The notes under the pieces are model-generated. The model saw only the letters and a list, made by a program, of their open reading frames with translations. It searched no databases and was not told where the DNA came from. From assembly GCF_013267835.1 (NCBI RefSeq), contig NZ_CP053939.1:992001-1056000 (forward strand): DNA of 64,000 nucleotides. The letters are read 5' to 3'. The position numbers were made by a program, and so were the translations under genes. This stretch comes from Neisseria mucosa (GTDB lineage Bacteria; Pseudomonadota; Gammaproteobacteria; Burkholderiales; Neisseriaceae). Positions 43,792 to 52,078 of this stretch are shown here, one piece after another. Each line of letters begins with the position of its first letter. The first letter of the stretch is position 1.

Positions 43792-44142
43792 TTATTCCCG
43801 AGTGCGTTCAATTTCAATACCGACCTGCGCTACATCGGGCAAGATACCCGGTTTCACAATACGGACGCGCACTTTGGCCGCACCAAAATCATTTAAAATC
43901 AATTGGGCGATATGTTCCACCAAAGTTTCCAGCAGTAAAAAATCCTGTTCGGCAAGGCTGCGGCGTACAACTTCGCATACTTCGCCATAATGAATGGTGT
44001 CTCCGATATCGTCGCTCGTGCCGGTACGCTCGGGAACGCTGATTTCCAAATCCAAAATCAAAGTCTGTTTACGCTCGCGCTCCCAATCATATACGCCGAT
44101 TAAAGTATCGGCCTTCATGCCGTACAAAAAGATTTTATCCAT
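43792..44142 (-). CDS. folB: Dihydroneopterin aldolase
   Basis: Cleaves dihydroneopterin to 6-hydroxymethyl-dihydropterin in folate synthesis. The 116-residue protein starts DKIFLYGMKADTLIGVYDWER, with the family's catalytic region, and has YGEVCEVV and LLLETLVEHIA, the latter with the substrate-binding Glu. The catalytic Lys near IVKPGILPDV is in place. It is divergent from plsY with a 57-base gap. Confidence 0.93.
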   Translation of the reverse strand: MDKIFLYGMKADTLIGVYDWERERKQTLILDLEISVPERTGTSDDIGDTIHYGEVCEVVRRSLAEQDFLLLETLVEHIAQLILNDFGAAKVRVRIVKPGILPDVAQVGIEIERTRE

Positions 44143-44199
44143 TTACCTGTCCGTTTTTTTGATAGAATAACCGTTCCCATTTTAAGTAAAGCACCCAAA

Positions 44200-44811
44200 A
44201 TGTTCAATGTACTCGCCATTATTGCCGCCTATCTTATCGGCTCCCTGTCTTTTGCCGTCATCGTATCAAAATATTACGGCATGGACGATCCGCGCACTTA
44301 CGGCTCCGGCAATCCCGGTGCCACCAACGTCTTGCGCAGCGGTAAGAAAAAAGCGGCCGCACTGACCCTGCTCGGCGATGCAGTAAAAGGCTTGGTTGCC
44401 GTCATCTTGGCGCGCTGCCTGCAAAATGCTTTAGAATTGTCTGATGCAACAATAGCCCTGGTCGCCATTGCAGCATTGGTCGGTCATATGTGGCCAATAT
44501 TTTTCAATTTTAAAGGCGGCAAAGGCGTAGCCACCGCATTGGGCGTCTTGCTCGCCCTCTCCCCCGCAACCGCCCTGCTCTGCGCCTTGATTTGGCTGGT
44601 CATGGCGTTCGGTTTCAAAGTTTCCTCCCTCGCCGCACTGGTTGCCACCGTCTGCGCACCCATCTTCGCCTTCTTCATGATGCCGCACGCCTCTTGGGCA
44701 TGGGCAACCGTATTCATTGCCGCATTGGTGTTGTACCGCCATAAAAGCAATATTCAAAACCTGATTCAAGGCAAAGAAAGCAAAATCGGGGATAAAGCCG
44801 GTAAATCTTAA
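44200..44811 (+). CDS. plsY: Acyl-phosphate:glycerol-3-phosphate acyltransferase PlsY
   Basis: Inner-membrane enzyme of 203 residues that makes lysophosphatidic acid from acyl phosphate and glycerol 3-phosphate. Motifs in the cytoplasmic loops: GSGNPGATNVLRSG (residues about 37-50) and FKGGKGVATA (about 105-114). Five membrane helices are visible. It feeds the PlsC-type acyltransferases, two of which are in the window. It stands alone, followed by a DUS hairpin. Confidence 0.95.
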   Translation: MFNVLAIIAAYLIGSLSFAVIVSKYYGMDDPRTYGSGNPGATNVLRSGKKKAAALTLLGDAVKGLVAVILARCLQNALELSDATIALVAIAALVGHMWPIFFNFKGGKGVATALGVLLALSPATALLCALIWLVMAFGFKVSSLAALVATVCAPIFAFFMMPHASWAWATVFIAALVLYRHKSNIQNLIQGKESKIGDKAGKS

Positions 44812-44830
44812 AAGCGTAGCTACCATGCAT

Positions 44831-44868
44831 AAAAGGCCGTCTGAAGTCTATTTTTCAGACGGCCTTTT
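44831..44868. terminator. DUS-paired hairpin terminator
   Basis: AAAAGG-type arms (44831-44845 with 44854-44868) of opposed AG-DUS between convergent plsY and greB. Confidence 0.75.
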
Positions 44869-44897
44869 GTAGTTTCATTCGCATTATTCACGCGTAA

Positions 44898-45389
44898 TCA
44901 GTCAATCTTAATATACTCCACCGACAAAATCTCTATAACCTCCTGTCCTTCCGGCGTATTCAAGACAACTTCGTCGCCTTCGCGCGCTTTAATCAGGCTG
45001 CGTGCCAAAGGGGAAATCCATGAGATTTTGTTTTTAGCGGTATCGATTTCATCTACGCCGACGATTTTGACGGTTTGTTCTCGACCGTCTCCGCGCAGTA
45101 AGCCAACGGTTGCACCGAAGAAAATCTGGTCCGTGGCTTCGCGCGCTTCTGGATCGACGACGACGGCGGCTTCCAAGCGTTTGGTTAGGAAGCGGATACG
45201 GCGGTCGATTTCGCGCATGCGGCGTTTGCCGTAAAGATAGTCGCCGTTTTCGCTACGGTCGCCATTGCTTGCCGCCCAGTTAACGATTTGGACGATTTCC
45301 GGGCGTTCTTTGTTGACCAGGTGATAAAGTTCGTCTTTCAATGCCTGCCAGCCGGTAGGCGTGATGTAATTTTTGGTTTCGGTACTCAT
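44898..45389 (-). CDS. greB: Transcription elongation factor GreB
   Basis: Restarts backtracked RNA polymerase by inducing RNA cleavage. The 163-residue protein has the N-terminal coiled-coil hairpin with the tip acidic region (SENGDYLYGKRRMREIDRRI) and the C-terminal FKBP-like domain, including VDEIDTAKNKISWISPLARSL, which marks the GreB subgroup. Flanked on both sides by DUS hairpins. Confidence 0.92.
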   Translation of the reverse strand: MSTETKNYITPTGWQALKDELYHLVNKERPEIVQIVNWAASNGDRSENGDYLYGKRRMREIDRRIRFLTKRLEAAVVVDPEAREATDQIFFGATVGLLRGDGREQTVKIVGVDEIDTAKNKISWISPLARSLIKAREGDEVVLNTPEGQEVIEILSVEYIKID

Positions 45390-45409
45390 GATGTGTTTAA
45401 AACATAATT

Positions 45410-45444
45410 AAAGGCCGTCTGAACGTTAATTTTCAGACGGCCTT
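45410..45444. terminator. DUS-paired hairpin between purF and greB
   Basis: Opposed AG-DUS with A3/T3 flanks behind the purF stop on the minus strand. Confidence 0.75.
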
Positions 45445-45463
45445 TATTGTAAGTCAATTTACT

Positions 45464-47008
45464 TTATTCTTCATCATCGCTATCGCTGATACTGATGCTG
45501 TGTTCCATTTTGCTTGGATGTACTTTTAAGCCGCCGCAACCTGATTTTTCGGCGGAGAGGCGGTTTAGATATGCTTCATCGATATCGCCGGTTTGATAAA
45601 CACCGTTGAAGCATGAAGAATCAAAGGATTCGATTTTGGGATTGAGCGCTTTGACTACTGCTTCCAAGTCTTCTAAATTTTGGAAGACGATACCGTCCGC
45701 GCCAATTTCGGCTGCGATTTCTGCCGCGCTGCGGCCGTTTGCAATCAGTTCTTCACGGGTCGGCATATCGATGCCGTACACATTCGGATAGCGTACTTCG
45801 GGAGCGGCAGAAGCGATATAGACTTTGCGTGCGCCTGCCGCGCGTACCATTTCAACGATTTCACGGCTGGTCGTACCGCGTACGATGGAATCATCCACCA
45901 ATAAAACGCTCTTGCCGTTAAACTCGGTTTCCATCGGGCTGAGTTTTTGGCGTACTGATTTTTTGCGTGTTGCCTGGCCGGGCATAATAAAGGTGCGGCC
46001 GATGTAGCGGTTTTTAATCAGACCTTCGCGGTAAGGTTTTTCGAGATGGACGGCAAGCTCCATCGCGCTGGGTCGGCTGGTATCGGGAATAGGCATAACA
46101 ACATCTATATCGTCGACAGGCAGCTCGCGTTTGATTTTTTCTGCCAAAGATACGCCCATATCCATACGGGACTGATAAACGGAAACGCCATCGATGACGG
46201 AGTCCGGGCGGGCAAAATAAACATATTCGAAAAGACAAGGGCTTAATTTGGCTTTATCGCTGCATTGACGGGAAATAATCGTGCCGTCAAAACCAATAAA
46301 TACGGCTTCGCCCGGCTGGATATCGCGTTCCAAATCATAGGCAAGCGCATTGAAGGCAACGGATTCGGAGGCAACGGCATAAGATTTTTTACCGGATTCG
46401 TCAATTTGCGAACCCAAAACCAACGGACGGATGCCGAAAGGATCTCGGAAAGCCAGCATACCGTATCCTGCAATCATGGCTACTACGCCGTATGCGCCGC
46501 GCACCAAACGGTGCACCTCGGAAACGGCGTTGAAAATATTGTCGATGGTGAGTTGGTAAGGAACTGTATTTTTAGAGACTTCGCGGCGCAATTCATGCGC
46601 GAATACATTGAGTAATACTTCGGAATCGGAGCTGGTATTAACATGGCGCAGGTGTTTGTTGCACACATTCTCATACAGCTCTTCGGTATTGGTCAGATTA
46701 CCATTATGTGCCAAAACAATGCCAAACGGAGAGCTGACATAGAAAGGCTGGGCCTCTGCACTGCTGCCTGCATTGCCGGCAGTCGGGTAGCGGACATGTG
46801 CGATGCCGGCATTACCTACCAAGTCGCGCATGTTTCGGGTACGGAACACTTCACGTACCATGCCTTTGCCTTTGTGCATATGAAACGTGCTGCCCTCTGC
46901 AGTCACAATGCCTGCCGCATCCTGACCACGATGCTGCAGCATCTGCAGACCGTCATACAGCAGCTGATTGACCGGCTCATGACTGACCAAACCTAATACA
47001 CCACACAT
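45464..47008 (-). CDS. purF: Amidophosphoribosyltransferase
   Basis: First committed step of purine synthesis: PRPP plus glutamine to phosphoribosylamine. Starts MCGVLGLVSH, so Met removal exposes the catalytic Cys of the Ntn-type glutaminase domain. The PRPP-binding loop VLLVDDSIVRGTTS is at about residues 370-383. The 514-residue length is normal; the tail (MEHSISISDSDDEE) is acidic and Neisseria-like. The cvpA gene lies just upstream, a common pairing in proteobacteria, with a hairpin between. Confidence 0.96.
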   Translation of the reverse strand: MCGVLGLVSHEPVNQLLYDGLQMLQHRGQDAAGIVTAEGSTFHMHKGKGMVREVFRTRNMRDLVGNAGIAHVRYPTAGNAGSSAEAQPFYVSSPFGIVLAHNGNLTNTEELYENVCNKHLRHVNTSSDSEVLLNVFAHELRREVSKNTVPYQLTIDNIFNAVSEVHRLVRGAYGVVAMIAGYGMLAFRDPFGIRPLVLGSQIDESGKKSYAVASESVAFNALAYDLERDIQPGEAVFIGFDGTIISRQCSDKAKLSPCLFEYVYFARPDSVIDGVSVYQSRMDMGVSLAEKIKRELPVDDIDVVMPIPDTSRPSAMELAVHLEKPYREGLIKNRYIGRTFIMPGQATRKKSVRQKLSPMETEFNGKSVLLVDDSIVRGTTSREIVEMVRAAGARKVYIASAAPEVRYPNVYGIDMPTREELIANGRSAAEIAAEIGADGIVFQNLEDLEAVVKALNPKIESFDSSCFNGVYQTGDIDEAYLNRLSAEKSGCGGLKVHPSKMEHSISISDSDDEE

Positions 47009-47119
47009 ATCGACACTCTCCGAGTTTTAGGGTTAAATGGGTAAGGCGTCATTATAAAATAATTTAGAGGAGTTTGCCCAAATTGTTGACAATATAATGC
47101 TACCTTCAGACAAATAAAA

Positions 47120-47157
47120 AACGGTTTCAAACGACCTTCAGGCCGTCTGAAACCGTT
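47120..47157 (-). terminator. Hairpin between cvpA and purF with a decayed DUS arm
   Basis: AACGGTTTCA (47120-47129) pairs with TGAAACCGTT (47148-47157); the pairing continues inward with G-U wobbles between an intact AG-DUS and the degenerate copy AAGGTCGTTTGAAA. Confidence 0.6.
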
Positions 47158-47161
47158 AACA

Positions 47162-47665
47162 TTAATCATCCGCTTCCTCATGCATATCTTCTTTTCTCGG
47201 CAGATACGGCATTGCGGCATCGGCAAGCGATTCAAAATACGGAATCGTATGGGAACTTTGCCACTCTTCCGTCTTCGGCAAATCGGTATGCGAAAAAACC
47301 ATCACAGCCAGTGTTACCAAAATCACACCTTTCACTGCACCGAATACGCCGCCAAGCAAACGGTTGATGCTTCCCAGACCAACGGCAGACACCAAACTGC
47401 TTAACAGCGACCGTGCCAGTTTTTGCAACAGCCACGCCAGAAAAAACACAGCGGCAAAACCCATGGCAACCGCCAAAGCATGCGGCTCAACCGATTTAAA
47501 AACCACATCGGCAAACGGCACGGCAAGCATTCTGGCTGCAATAAACGATCCCACCCATGCCACCATCGCCCCTGCTTCGGCAATAATCCCCCGTGTCAGC
47601 GAGATAATGATGCAGATGACGATGACGGCGGCAGCCAACAAATCGGCAACAGGCAAATTACTCAC
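47162..47665 (-). CDS. cvpA: CvpA family membrane protein
   Basis: Inner-membrane protein of 167 residues with four hydrophobic segments, named from colicin V production. Signatures ISLTRGIIAEAGAMVAWVGSF and INRLLGGVFGAVKGVILVTLAVMVFS are present. Its molecular role is not settled; links to envelope stress have been reported. The start overlaps the end of the SPOR-domain gene by 8 bp, so the two are cotranscribed. It precedes purF, as in many proteobacteria. Confidence 0.9.
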   Translation of the reverse strand: MSNLPVADLLAAAVIVICIIISLTRGIIAEAGAMVAWVGSFIAARMLAVPFADVVFKSVEPHALAVAMGFAAVFFLAWLLQKLARSLLSSLVSAVGLGSINRLLGGVFGAVKGVILVTLAVMVFSHTDLPKTEEWQSSHTIPYFESLADAAMPYLPRKEDMHEEADD

Positions 47666-48803
47666 TGGTTACCTGACCGGCAATGCCATGTACTCGCAAT
47701 TTGTTCAAATCACGCTCGGCATCGCGTGCATTTTTATAACTGGCTGATTTCACGCGATACACCTTACCTTTATCGGTCATGACTTCAGTAATGGTCGAAT
47801 CGATGCCTGCCGCTTTCATTTTACGTTGCAGACTTTGTGCGCGTTCTTTTTCAGCATAACCAGCCTGAATAGCGGCTTTTTTCGCAGGCTTGGCTTCTGC
47901 TGTTTCTTTTTCAGCTTTAGGCTTAGCTTTTTCAGACGGCTTCTCGGCAGTTTTTACCTTATCTGCTTTTTCAGCTTTGGCAGTTTCCGGTTTAGCCTTT
48001 TCATTTTTTGGTTTTTCAACTTTGGCTTCTGCTTTCTTAGCAGGTTCGGCCTTGTCTTTTACGCTGTCTTTGCTGTTTTTGGAAGATTTACGCTCGGCAA
48101 TGGCTTTCTCTGCCTTTTCCAATTGAGCTAATTTATTACGCTCAGCAGCGGCTTCACGCTCTGCTTTTTCAGCACGCGCTTGAAGTGCGCGTTTTTTAGC
48201 GGCCAATGCGTTTTCTTTTTCATCCGCTTCCTGTTGGGCTTGTGCCTTGCGTGCCGCAGCACGTTGTTCTGCCTGGCGTTGGCGGCGTTCTTCGGCTCGG
48301 CGTTCAGCAGCTTCGCGTTTGGCAGCCTCGGCGCGTTGAATACGCTCGGACTCTTCCAAACCTTTAATATTGCCGTCATCCAAAGTATCGTTGATCAAAA
48401 CCAACGGCTCGCCGACATCTTCGGGAGCGGATTCACGGCTCGGCTTCAGCACTTCGACCGGCGCATTATCTTCTTCATCGCCGGCATTTTGAGGTTTGCT
48501 TTGCGCTTCGGCATCCGCATGGCGGGCTGCTTCTTCAGCCATCGCAACATCCTCTTTATTCGGCTCTAGGACAACAGCCTTGCTGGGCTCATCAGCCGTT
48601 TTGACTTGAGTCTGACCGACAGGGGCTTCTTTAAACGGTGAATTTTTATCGTCGCCGGAAGTCAGTGCCAGACCGAACAGCATACCCGATGCCACCACCA
48701 AGCCGGAAGCCAAGACCAAGCGACGGCGGTTACGACGTTTGAGTTGTTCGTAACCGTCTAAATCGTATCCGTTTGGAGTTTCTTTTTGTTTATTGTCGGA
48801 CAT
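47658..48803 (-). CDS. SPOR-domain membrane protein (FtsN/DedD-like)
   Basis: A 381-residue bitopic protein. The basic cytoplasmic start RRNRRRLVL leads to one membrane helix (about 29-48), then a long charged region rich in Ala, Glu, Lys and Arg (about 150-310), which should be a helical rod in the periplasm. The C-terminal SPOR domain (about 310-381; AGYAEKERAQSLQRKMKAAG and YRVKSASYKNARDAERDLNKL) binds denuded glycan at the septum. A DUS core at 47932 lies in the rod and encodes KPSEK. Placed between folC and cvpA, as DedD is in E. coli (folC-dedD-cvpA-purF), which supports DedD. Confidence 0.88.
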   Translation of the reverse strand: MSDNKQKETPNGYDLDGYEQLKRRNRRRLVLASGLVVASGMLFGLALTSGDDKNSPFKEAPVGQTQVKTADEPSKAVVLEPNKEDVAMAEEAARHADAEAQSKPQNAGDEEDNAPVEVLKPSRESAPEDVGEPLVLINDTLDDGNIKGLEESERIQRAEAAKREAAERRAEERRQRQAEQRAAARKAQAQQEADEKENALAAKKRALQARAEKAEREAAAERNKLAQLEKAEKAIAERKSSKNSKDSVKDKAEPAKKAEAKVEKPKNEKAKPETAKAEKADKVKTAEKPSEKAKPKAEKETAEAKPAKKAAIQAGYAEKERAQSLQRKMKAAGIDSTITEVMTDKGKVYRVKSASYKNARDAERDLNKLRVHGIAGQVTSE

Positions 48804-48816
48804 GATAATTTCCTCG

Positions 48817-50100
48817 TTAGTGTTCTTTCAAAACAGCCATTACATCGGCAACAGTATGGAATGAGCCGAAAACAACGATTCTATCATTTTCGGTTGCTTT
48901 CGCCAAAGCAGCGCGGTAGGCTGCAGCGACGGTTTCAAAAACATTTACATTGTCGATGCCGTGTTCTGCCAATTTGGCCTGCAAAGCCTCCACCGTCATG
49001 CCGCGCGGTACATCTAAAGGCGCGATATTCCACTCGTCAAACTGGTCTTTAACGATTTCCAGCACGCCGTCAATATCTTTGTCAGACAACATACTGAATA
49101 CGGCGGTCCGTTTTTGGGCAAAGGCAAGGTTAATCAGGCTGCGGCGCAAAGCACGGGCTGCGTGCGGATTGTGGCCGACATCCAAAACCACCAGCGGACG
49201 GCCGGGCAAGACTTGGAAACGTCCAGGATTCTCAACCAACAGCAAACCGCGTTTAATCGCGCCGATGTCAACGGGCAGCTGATTGTTCAGACACTCTAAA
49301 ACAGTCAGTGCACACGCGGCATTGGACAACTGATAGGCACCACGCAAAGCAGGAAACGGCAAGGAATTGCGGTTACGGCTTTGGCCGTCTGAAAATTGCG
49401 GATGAAAGCGGTAGTTCCACTGTACACTTTCCATTGACGCAAAATCAAAATCTCGCTGAACCATCAACAGTTTTGCGCCAATTTCTTCTGCGTGTTTGAC
49501 CAATGATTCAGGCGCAGGGTTTTGACCGCACACGGCCGGTTTTCCGCTACGGAACACCCCGGCTTTTTCAAAACCGACCTGCTCGACGGTATCGCCCAAA
49601 AATGCCTGATGATCCAAATCCACGCTGGTAACGACCGAACAGTCTCCATCGAATACATTCACAGCATCCAACCGTCCGCCCAAACCGACTTCCAAAATCA
49701 TGACATCCACATTTTCACGCATGAAAATATCGACGGCAGCCAAAGCATTAAACTCAAAATACGTCAGCGAAATTTCACCGCGTGCCGCTTCGATACGCTC
49801 AAATGAGGAAACAATCAGGTCGTCTGAAACCGGCTGAGTGTTGATGGCGATTCGTTCGTTGTAACGCAGAAGGTGCGGACTGGTCAGCGTGCCGACTTTG
49901 AAACCGGCTTCTTTATAAATATGCGACAAATAAGCGCATACGGAACCTTTGCCATTGGTACCCGCCACCACGACAACAGGACACTGCGGCACCAAATTCA
50001 TGCGTTTTTTCACTTCTCCCACACGCTCCAAACCCATATCAATCAGGCCGGAACTATGGGCAGTCTCCAAATGAGAAAGCCAGTCTTGTAATGTTTTCAT
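48817..50100 (-). CDS. folC: Dihydrofolate synthase / folylpolyglutamate synthase
   Basis: Adds glutamates to folates. Mur-ligase-like protein of 427 residues. ATP loop VVAGTNGKGSVCAYL is at about residues 43-57, and DVGHNPHAARAL is the C-terminal domain signature. Start at 50100 (MKTLQDWLSH) is chosen by family alignment; the open frame upstream overlaps the previous gene. Two DUS are in frame: an AG type (about 49384) and an AGGTCGTCTGAA (49817-49828), the N. mucosa dialect. The SPOR gene follows after 13 bases. Confidence 0.93.
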   Translation of the reverse strand: MKTLQDWLSHLETAHSSGLIDMGLERVGEVKKRMNLVPQCPVVVVAGTNGKGSVCAYLSHIYKEAGFKVGTLTSPHLLRYNERIAINTQPVSDDLIVSSFERIEAARGEISLTYFEFNALAAVDIFMRENVDVMILEVGLGGRLDAVNVFDGDCSVVTSVDLDHQAFLGDTVEQVGFEKAGVFRSGKPAVCGQNPAPESLVKHAEEIGAKLLMVQRDFDFASMESVQWNYRFHPQFSDGQSRNRNSLPFPALRGAYQLSNAACALTVLECLNNQLPVDIGAIKRGLLLVENPGRFQVLPGRPLVVLDVGHNPHAARALRRSLINLAFAQKRTAVFSMLSDKDIDGVLEIVKDQFDEWNIAPLDVPRGMTVEALQAKLAEHGIDNVNVFETVAAAYRAALAKATENDRIVVFGSFHTVADVMAVLKEH

Positions 50101-50138
50101 TGTATTGATCGCTTCAAAAGGCCGTCTGAAACGGCCGT

Positions 50139-50591
50139 TTAATCCATATCTGCCGCAAGTTCTGCTTTGTCTTCTTTTTCCCGACACCAGCGCGCCCATA
50201 CTTTCAGACGGCGGTAGGCATCACGGTCGGCCATATCGGGCAAGATGCAGTGTTTGACCATTTTTTCGTCAACATTCCATTGCAAAAACAAAGCATAAAC
50301 CGTCAACATACTGCTGTCTTGCAAAACCGCGCTTCTTCCCTCTTCCTCGCCATTCAAGTAAACCGTCGCACGGTATTGGCGGTCTATAATGATTTTTCTG
50401 ACCGCATTTCGAGTCTGAAAATTAACGCTGCGCCAAGCATAGGCAAAACTGCCGGCCAACGCCGCCAAACCCAGCCACATCATCCAGCCGTAAAACTCGG
50501 CAAGGCATAAGGCCAACGCCGAAAGGTGTAAGAAGACAATCAGAATTTTCAAAGAACGCGAGGGCTTTAAGGCCGTCTGAAAACTTCGCAC
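50139..50591 (-). CDS. YgfX/CptA-like membrane protein, 150 aa
   Basis: Two hydrophobic helices (about residues 15-32 and 36-51, IVFLHLSALALCLAEF and MMWLGLAALAGSFAYAW) are followed by a small beta-rich cytoplasmic domain ending in DRDAYRRLKVWARW. This layout resembles YgfX (CptA), whose role has been debated. The usual partner SdhE is absent. Start GTG at 50591 is four bases past the upstream stop; the first codons translate a DUS (FQTALK), so a later start is possible. A second DUS core lies near 50205. Confidence 0.65.
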   Translation of the reverse strand: MRSFQTALKPSRSLKILIVFLHLSALALCLAEFYGWMMWLGLAALAGSFAYAWRSVNFQTRNAVRKIIIDRQYRATVYLNGEEEGRSAVLQDSSMLTVYALFLQWNVDEKMVKHCILPDMADRDAYRRLKVWARWCREKEDKAELAADMD

Positions 50592-50595
50592 GGCT

Positions 50596-50955
50596 TTACA
50601 TCATATTGTCGAAAACAGGCGTAATGTTCAATTCCGCCTCTTCCATATCCAAAACCATATCGTGGATTTCGGTATCGAAAAATTCCCAAAAAGCCTTCAG
50701 GCTCATGTCTTGCGGCCATTTGCTTTTATCGATGTCCCAGCCGGCCAATTCGGCTTCAAAAATCTGCTGGTAGCGTTCGTCAAAATAAGAAATGACGGAT
50801 TCGGGTTCGTCAAATTGCGGCACCAGGAATACGGAGCAGTTGGTGCGCAATTGCTCGACGGTCAGGTCAGGCATATTTTCATCGGCGGATTTCAGCCATT
50901 CCAAAAAACGGGCGGTCGGCTTCAGCACAACAGCAGTACGGTCAACAAAATACAT
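50596..50955 (-). CDS. Conserved hypothetical protein, 119 aa
   Basis: Acidic soluble protein opening MYFVDRTAVVLKP, with LTVEQLRTNCSVFLVPQFDEPESVISYFDERYQ region and a conserved WPQD/FWEFFD end. I recognise it as a protein conserved in beta- and gammaproteobacteria but know no function. ATG at 50955 is preferred over TTG at 50964 because GAAAG lies at good distance. It is first of a tight run (this gene, YgfX-like, folC, SPOR, cvpA). Confidence 0.75.
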   Translation of the reverse strand: MYFVDRTAVVLKPTARFLEWLKSADENMPDLTVEQLRTNCSVFLVPQFDEPESVISYFDERYQQIFEAELAGWDIDKSKWPQDMSLKAFWEFFDTEIHDMVLDMEEAELNITPVFDNMM

Positions 50956-50988
50956 TATTTTCAACTTTCAAAATCATTCAAACCGATC

Positions 50989-51014
50989 ATGCCGTCTGAA
51001 ATTTCAGACGGCCT
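50989..51014. terminator. Mixed-dialect DUS palindrome
   Basis: The left arm is ATGCCGTCTGAA and the right arm the AG type; together they make a 20-plus-bp palindrome with a one-to-two-base centre behind the ABC ATPase gene. Confidence 0.65.
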
Positions 51015-51018
51015 AAGT

Positions 51019-51747
51019 TTAATGTGTCATCACCTGTTGCAGGAACTGTTTGGCACGCTCGTGTTTCGGATTGGTAAAAAACTCTTCCGGCGTTTCGTCT
51101 TCCAGAATCTGGCCTTTATCGACAAAAATCACACGATCGGCGACTTCGCGTGCAAAACCCATTTCATGGGTTACACACATCATCGTCATGCCGCTTTCCG
51201 CCAAGTCTTTCATCACTTTTAATACTTCGCCGACCATTTCAGGGTCAAGCGCGGAAGTCGGCTCGTCAAACAACATCACGCGCGGCTCCATCGCCAAACC
51301 GCGTGCAATCGCCACACGCTGCTGCTGACCGCCGGAAAGCTGGCCGGGCAGCGCGTCTTTTTTATGCGCCAAGCCGACGCGTTCCAAAAGCTCCATTGCT
51401 TTCTTTTCCGCCTCTTCACGGCTTTGGTTTTTTACTTTCATCGGAGAAAGAATAATGTTCTCCAAGACAGTCAAATGCGGATACAGATTGAACCCTTGGA
51501 ACACAAAACCTACTTCTTCACGCACTTTGTTCAAATCGGTTTTCGGATCAGCAACATTGATGCCGTCCACCCAAATCTCGCCGCTTTCAATGCGCTCAAG
51601 TTGGTTTACCGTACGAATCAGCGTCGATTTGCCACTGCCTGAAGGGCCGCATACAACGACCACTTCGCCTTGTTTGACTTCCAGATTCACGCCGTTGATA
51701 ACGTGCAAATCTTTAAAATGTTTGTGTACATTTTTGAATTTAATCAT
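51019..51747 (-). CDS. Polar amino acid ABC transporter ATPase (GlnQ-like)
   Basis: ATPase subunit of an amino acid importer, 242 residues. Walker [10 protein letters not shown] (about 36-44), signature LSGGQQQR, Walker [14 protein letters not shown] and the switch His in CVTHEMGFA are complete. It is close to GlnQ/AatP types. No permease or binding protein gene is adjacent, so the partner genes are elsewhere. The ATG overlaps the stop of the preceding small gene by one base (TAATG), which suggests translational coupling. Confidence 0.92.
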   Translation of the reverse strand: MIKFKNVHKHFKDLHVINGVNLEVKQGEVVVVCGPSGSGKSTLIRTVNQLERIESGEIWVDGINVADPKTDLNKVREEVGFVFQGFNLYPHLTVLENIILSPMKVKNQSREEAEKKAMELLERVGLAHKKDALPGQLSGGQQQRVAIARGLAMEPRVMLFDEPTSALDPEMVGEVLKVMKDLAESGMTMMCVTHEMGFAREVADRVIFVDKGQILEDETPEEFFTNPKHERAKQFLQQVMTH

Positions 51748-52071
51748 TATTTCTTTCCAAACTGCCAAAATTTTCGGGGCCTGAGTTGCGCTTGTCGCTG
51801 CCAAAGTAAAGGAATGGCCGTTTCCAGCCAAAAGCGGCAACTGACTATGCCGCCTGAGATTTCGCCTTGATTGTACCGATTGACTTTAAATTGCTCTTCT
51901 CTATCGAGACGATGCCCGGTCAATACCCAAACTGCGCCGATAATTGCCGCTTCAAAACGGTGCCGCTCAGGCGGCATATTCTTACCTGAAAAATACTGCG
52001 CCAACTCGCACCACAAATATGAATCACCCAGAACCCCCCCATTGAATAGGAGGTTGCTTAAAAATTGCCAT
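51747..52071 (-). pseudogene. Small gene broken, or switched off, at a seven-G tract
   Basis: From ATG at 52071 the frame reads MAIFKQPPIQWGG and then stops at TGA after a run of seven G (52034-52040 on the plus strand). Removing one G (or adding two) joins it to the frame below, which runs on for about 90 more codons: GDSYLWCELAQYFSGK, MPPERHRFEAAIIGAVWVLTG and [14 protein letters not shown], to TAA at 51747. The joined product would have 107 residues, soluble, Trp-rich. I do not recognise it. It is coupled to the ABC ATPase through TAATG. Either a phase-variable gene in the off state or a decayed gene. Confidence 0.55.
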
Positions 52072-52078
52072 CACTGTT

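Noticed and set aside
47056..47110. TTGACA next to TATAAT upstream of purF on the plus strand
   Set aside because: The boxes are adjacent without the 17-bp spacer and point away from purF, so they are not a promoter.
51747..52071. Correia element or IS remnant in the gap before the ABC ATPase
   Set aside because: No terminal inverted repeats of the Correia type and no transposase similarity; the reading-frame evidence fits a small gene better.
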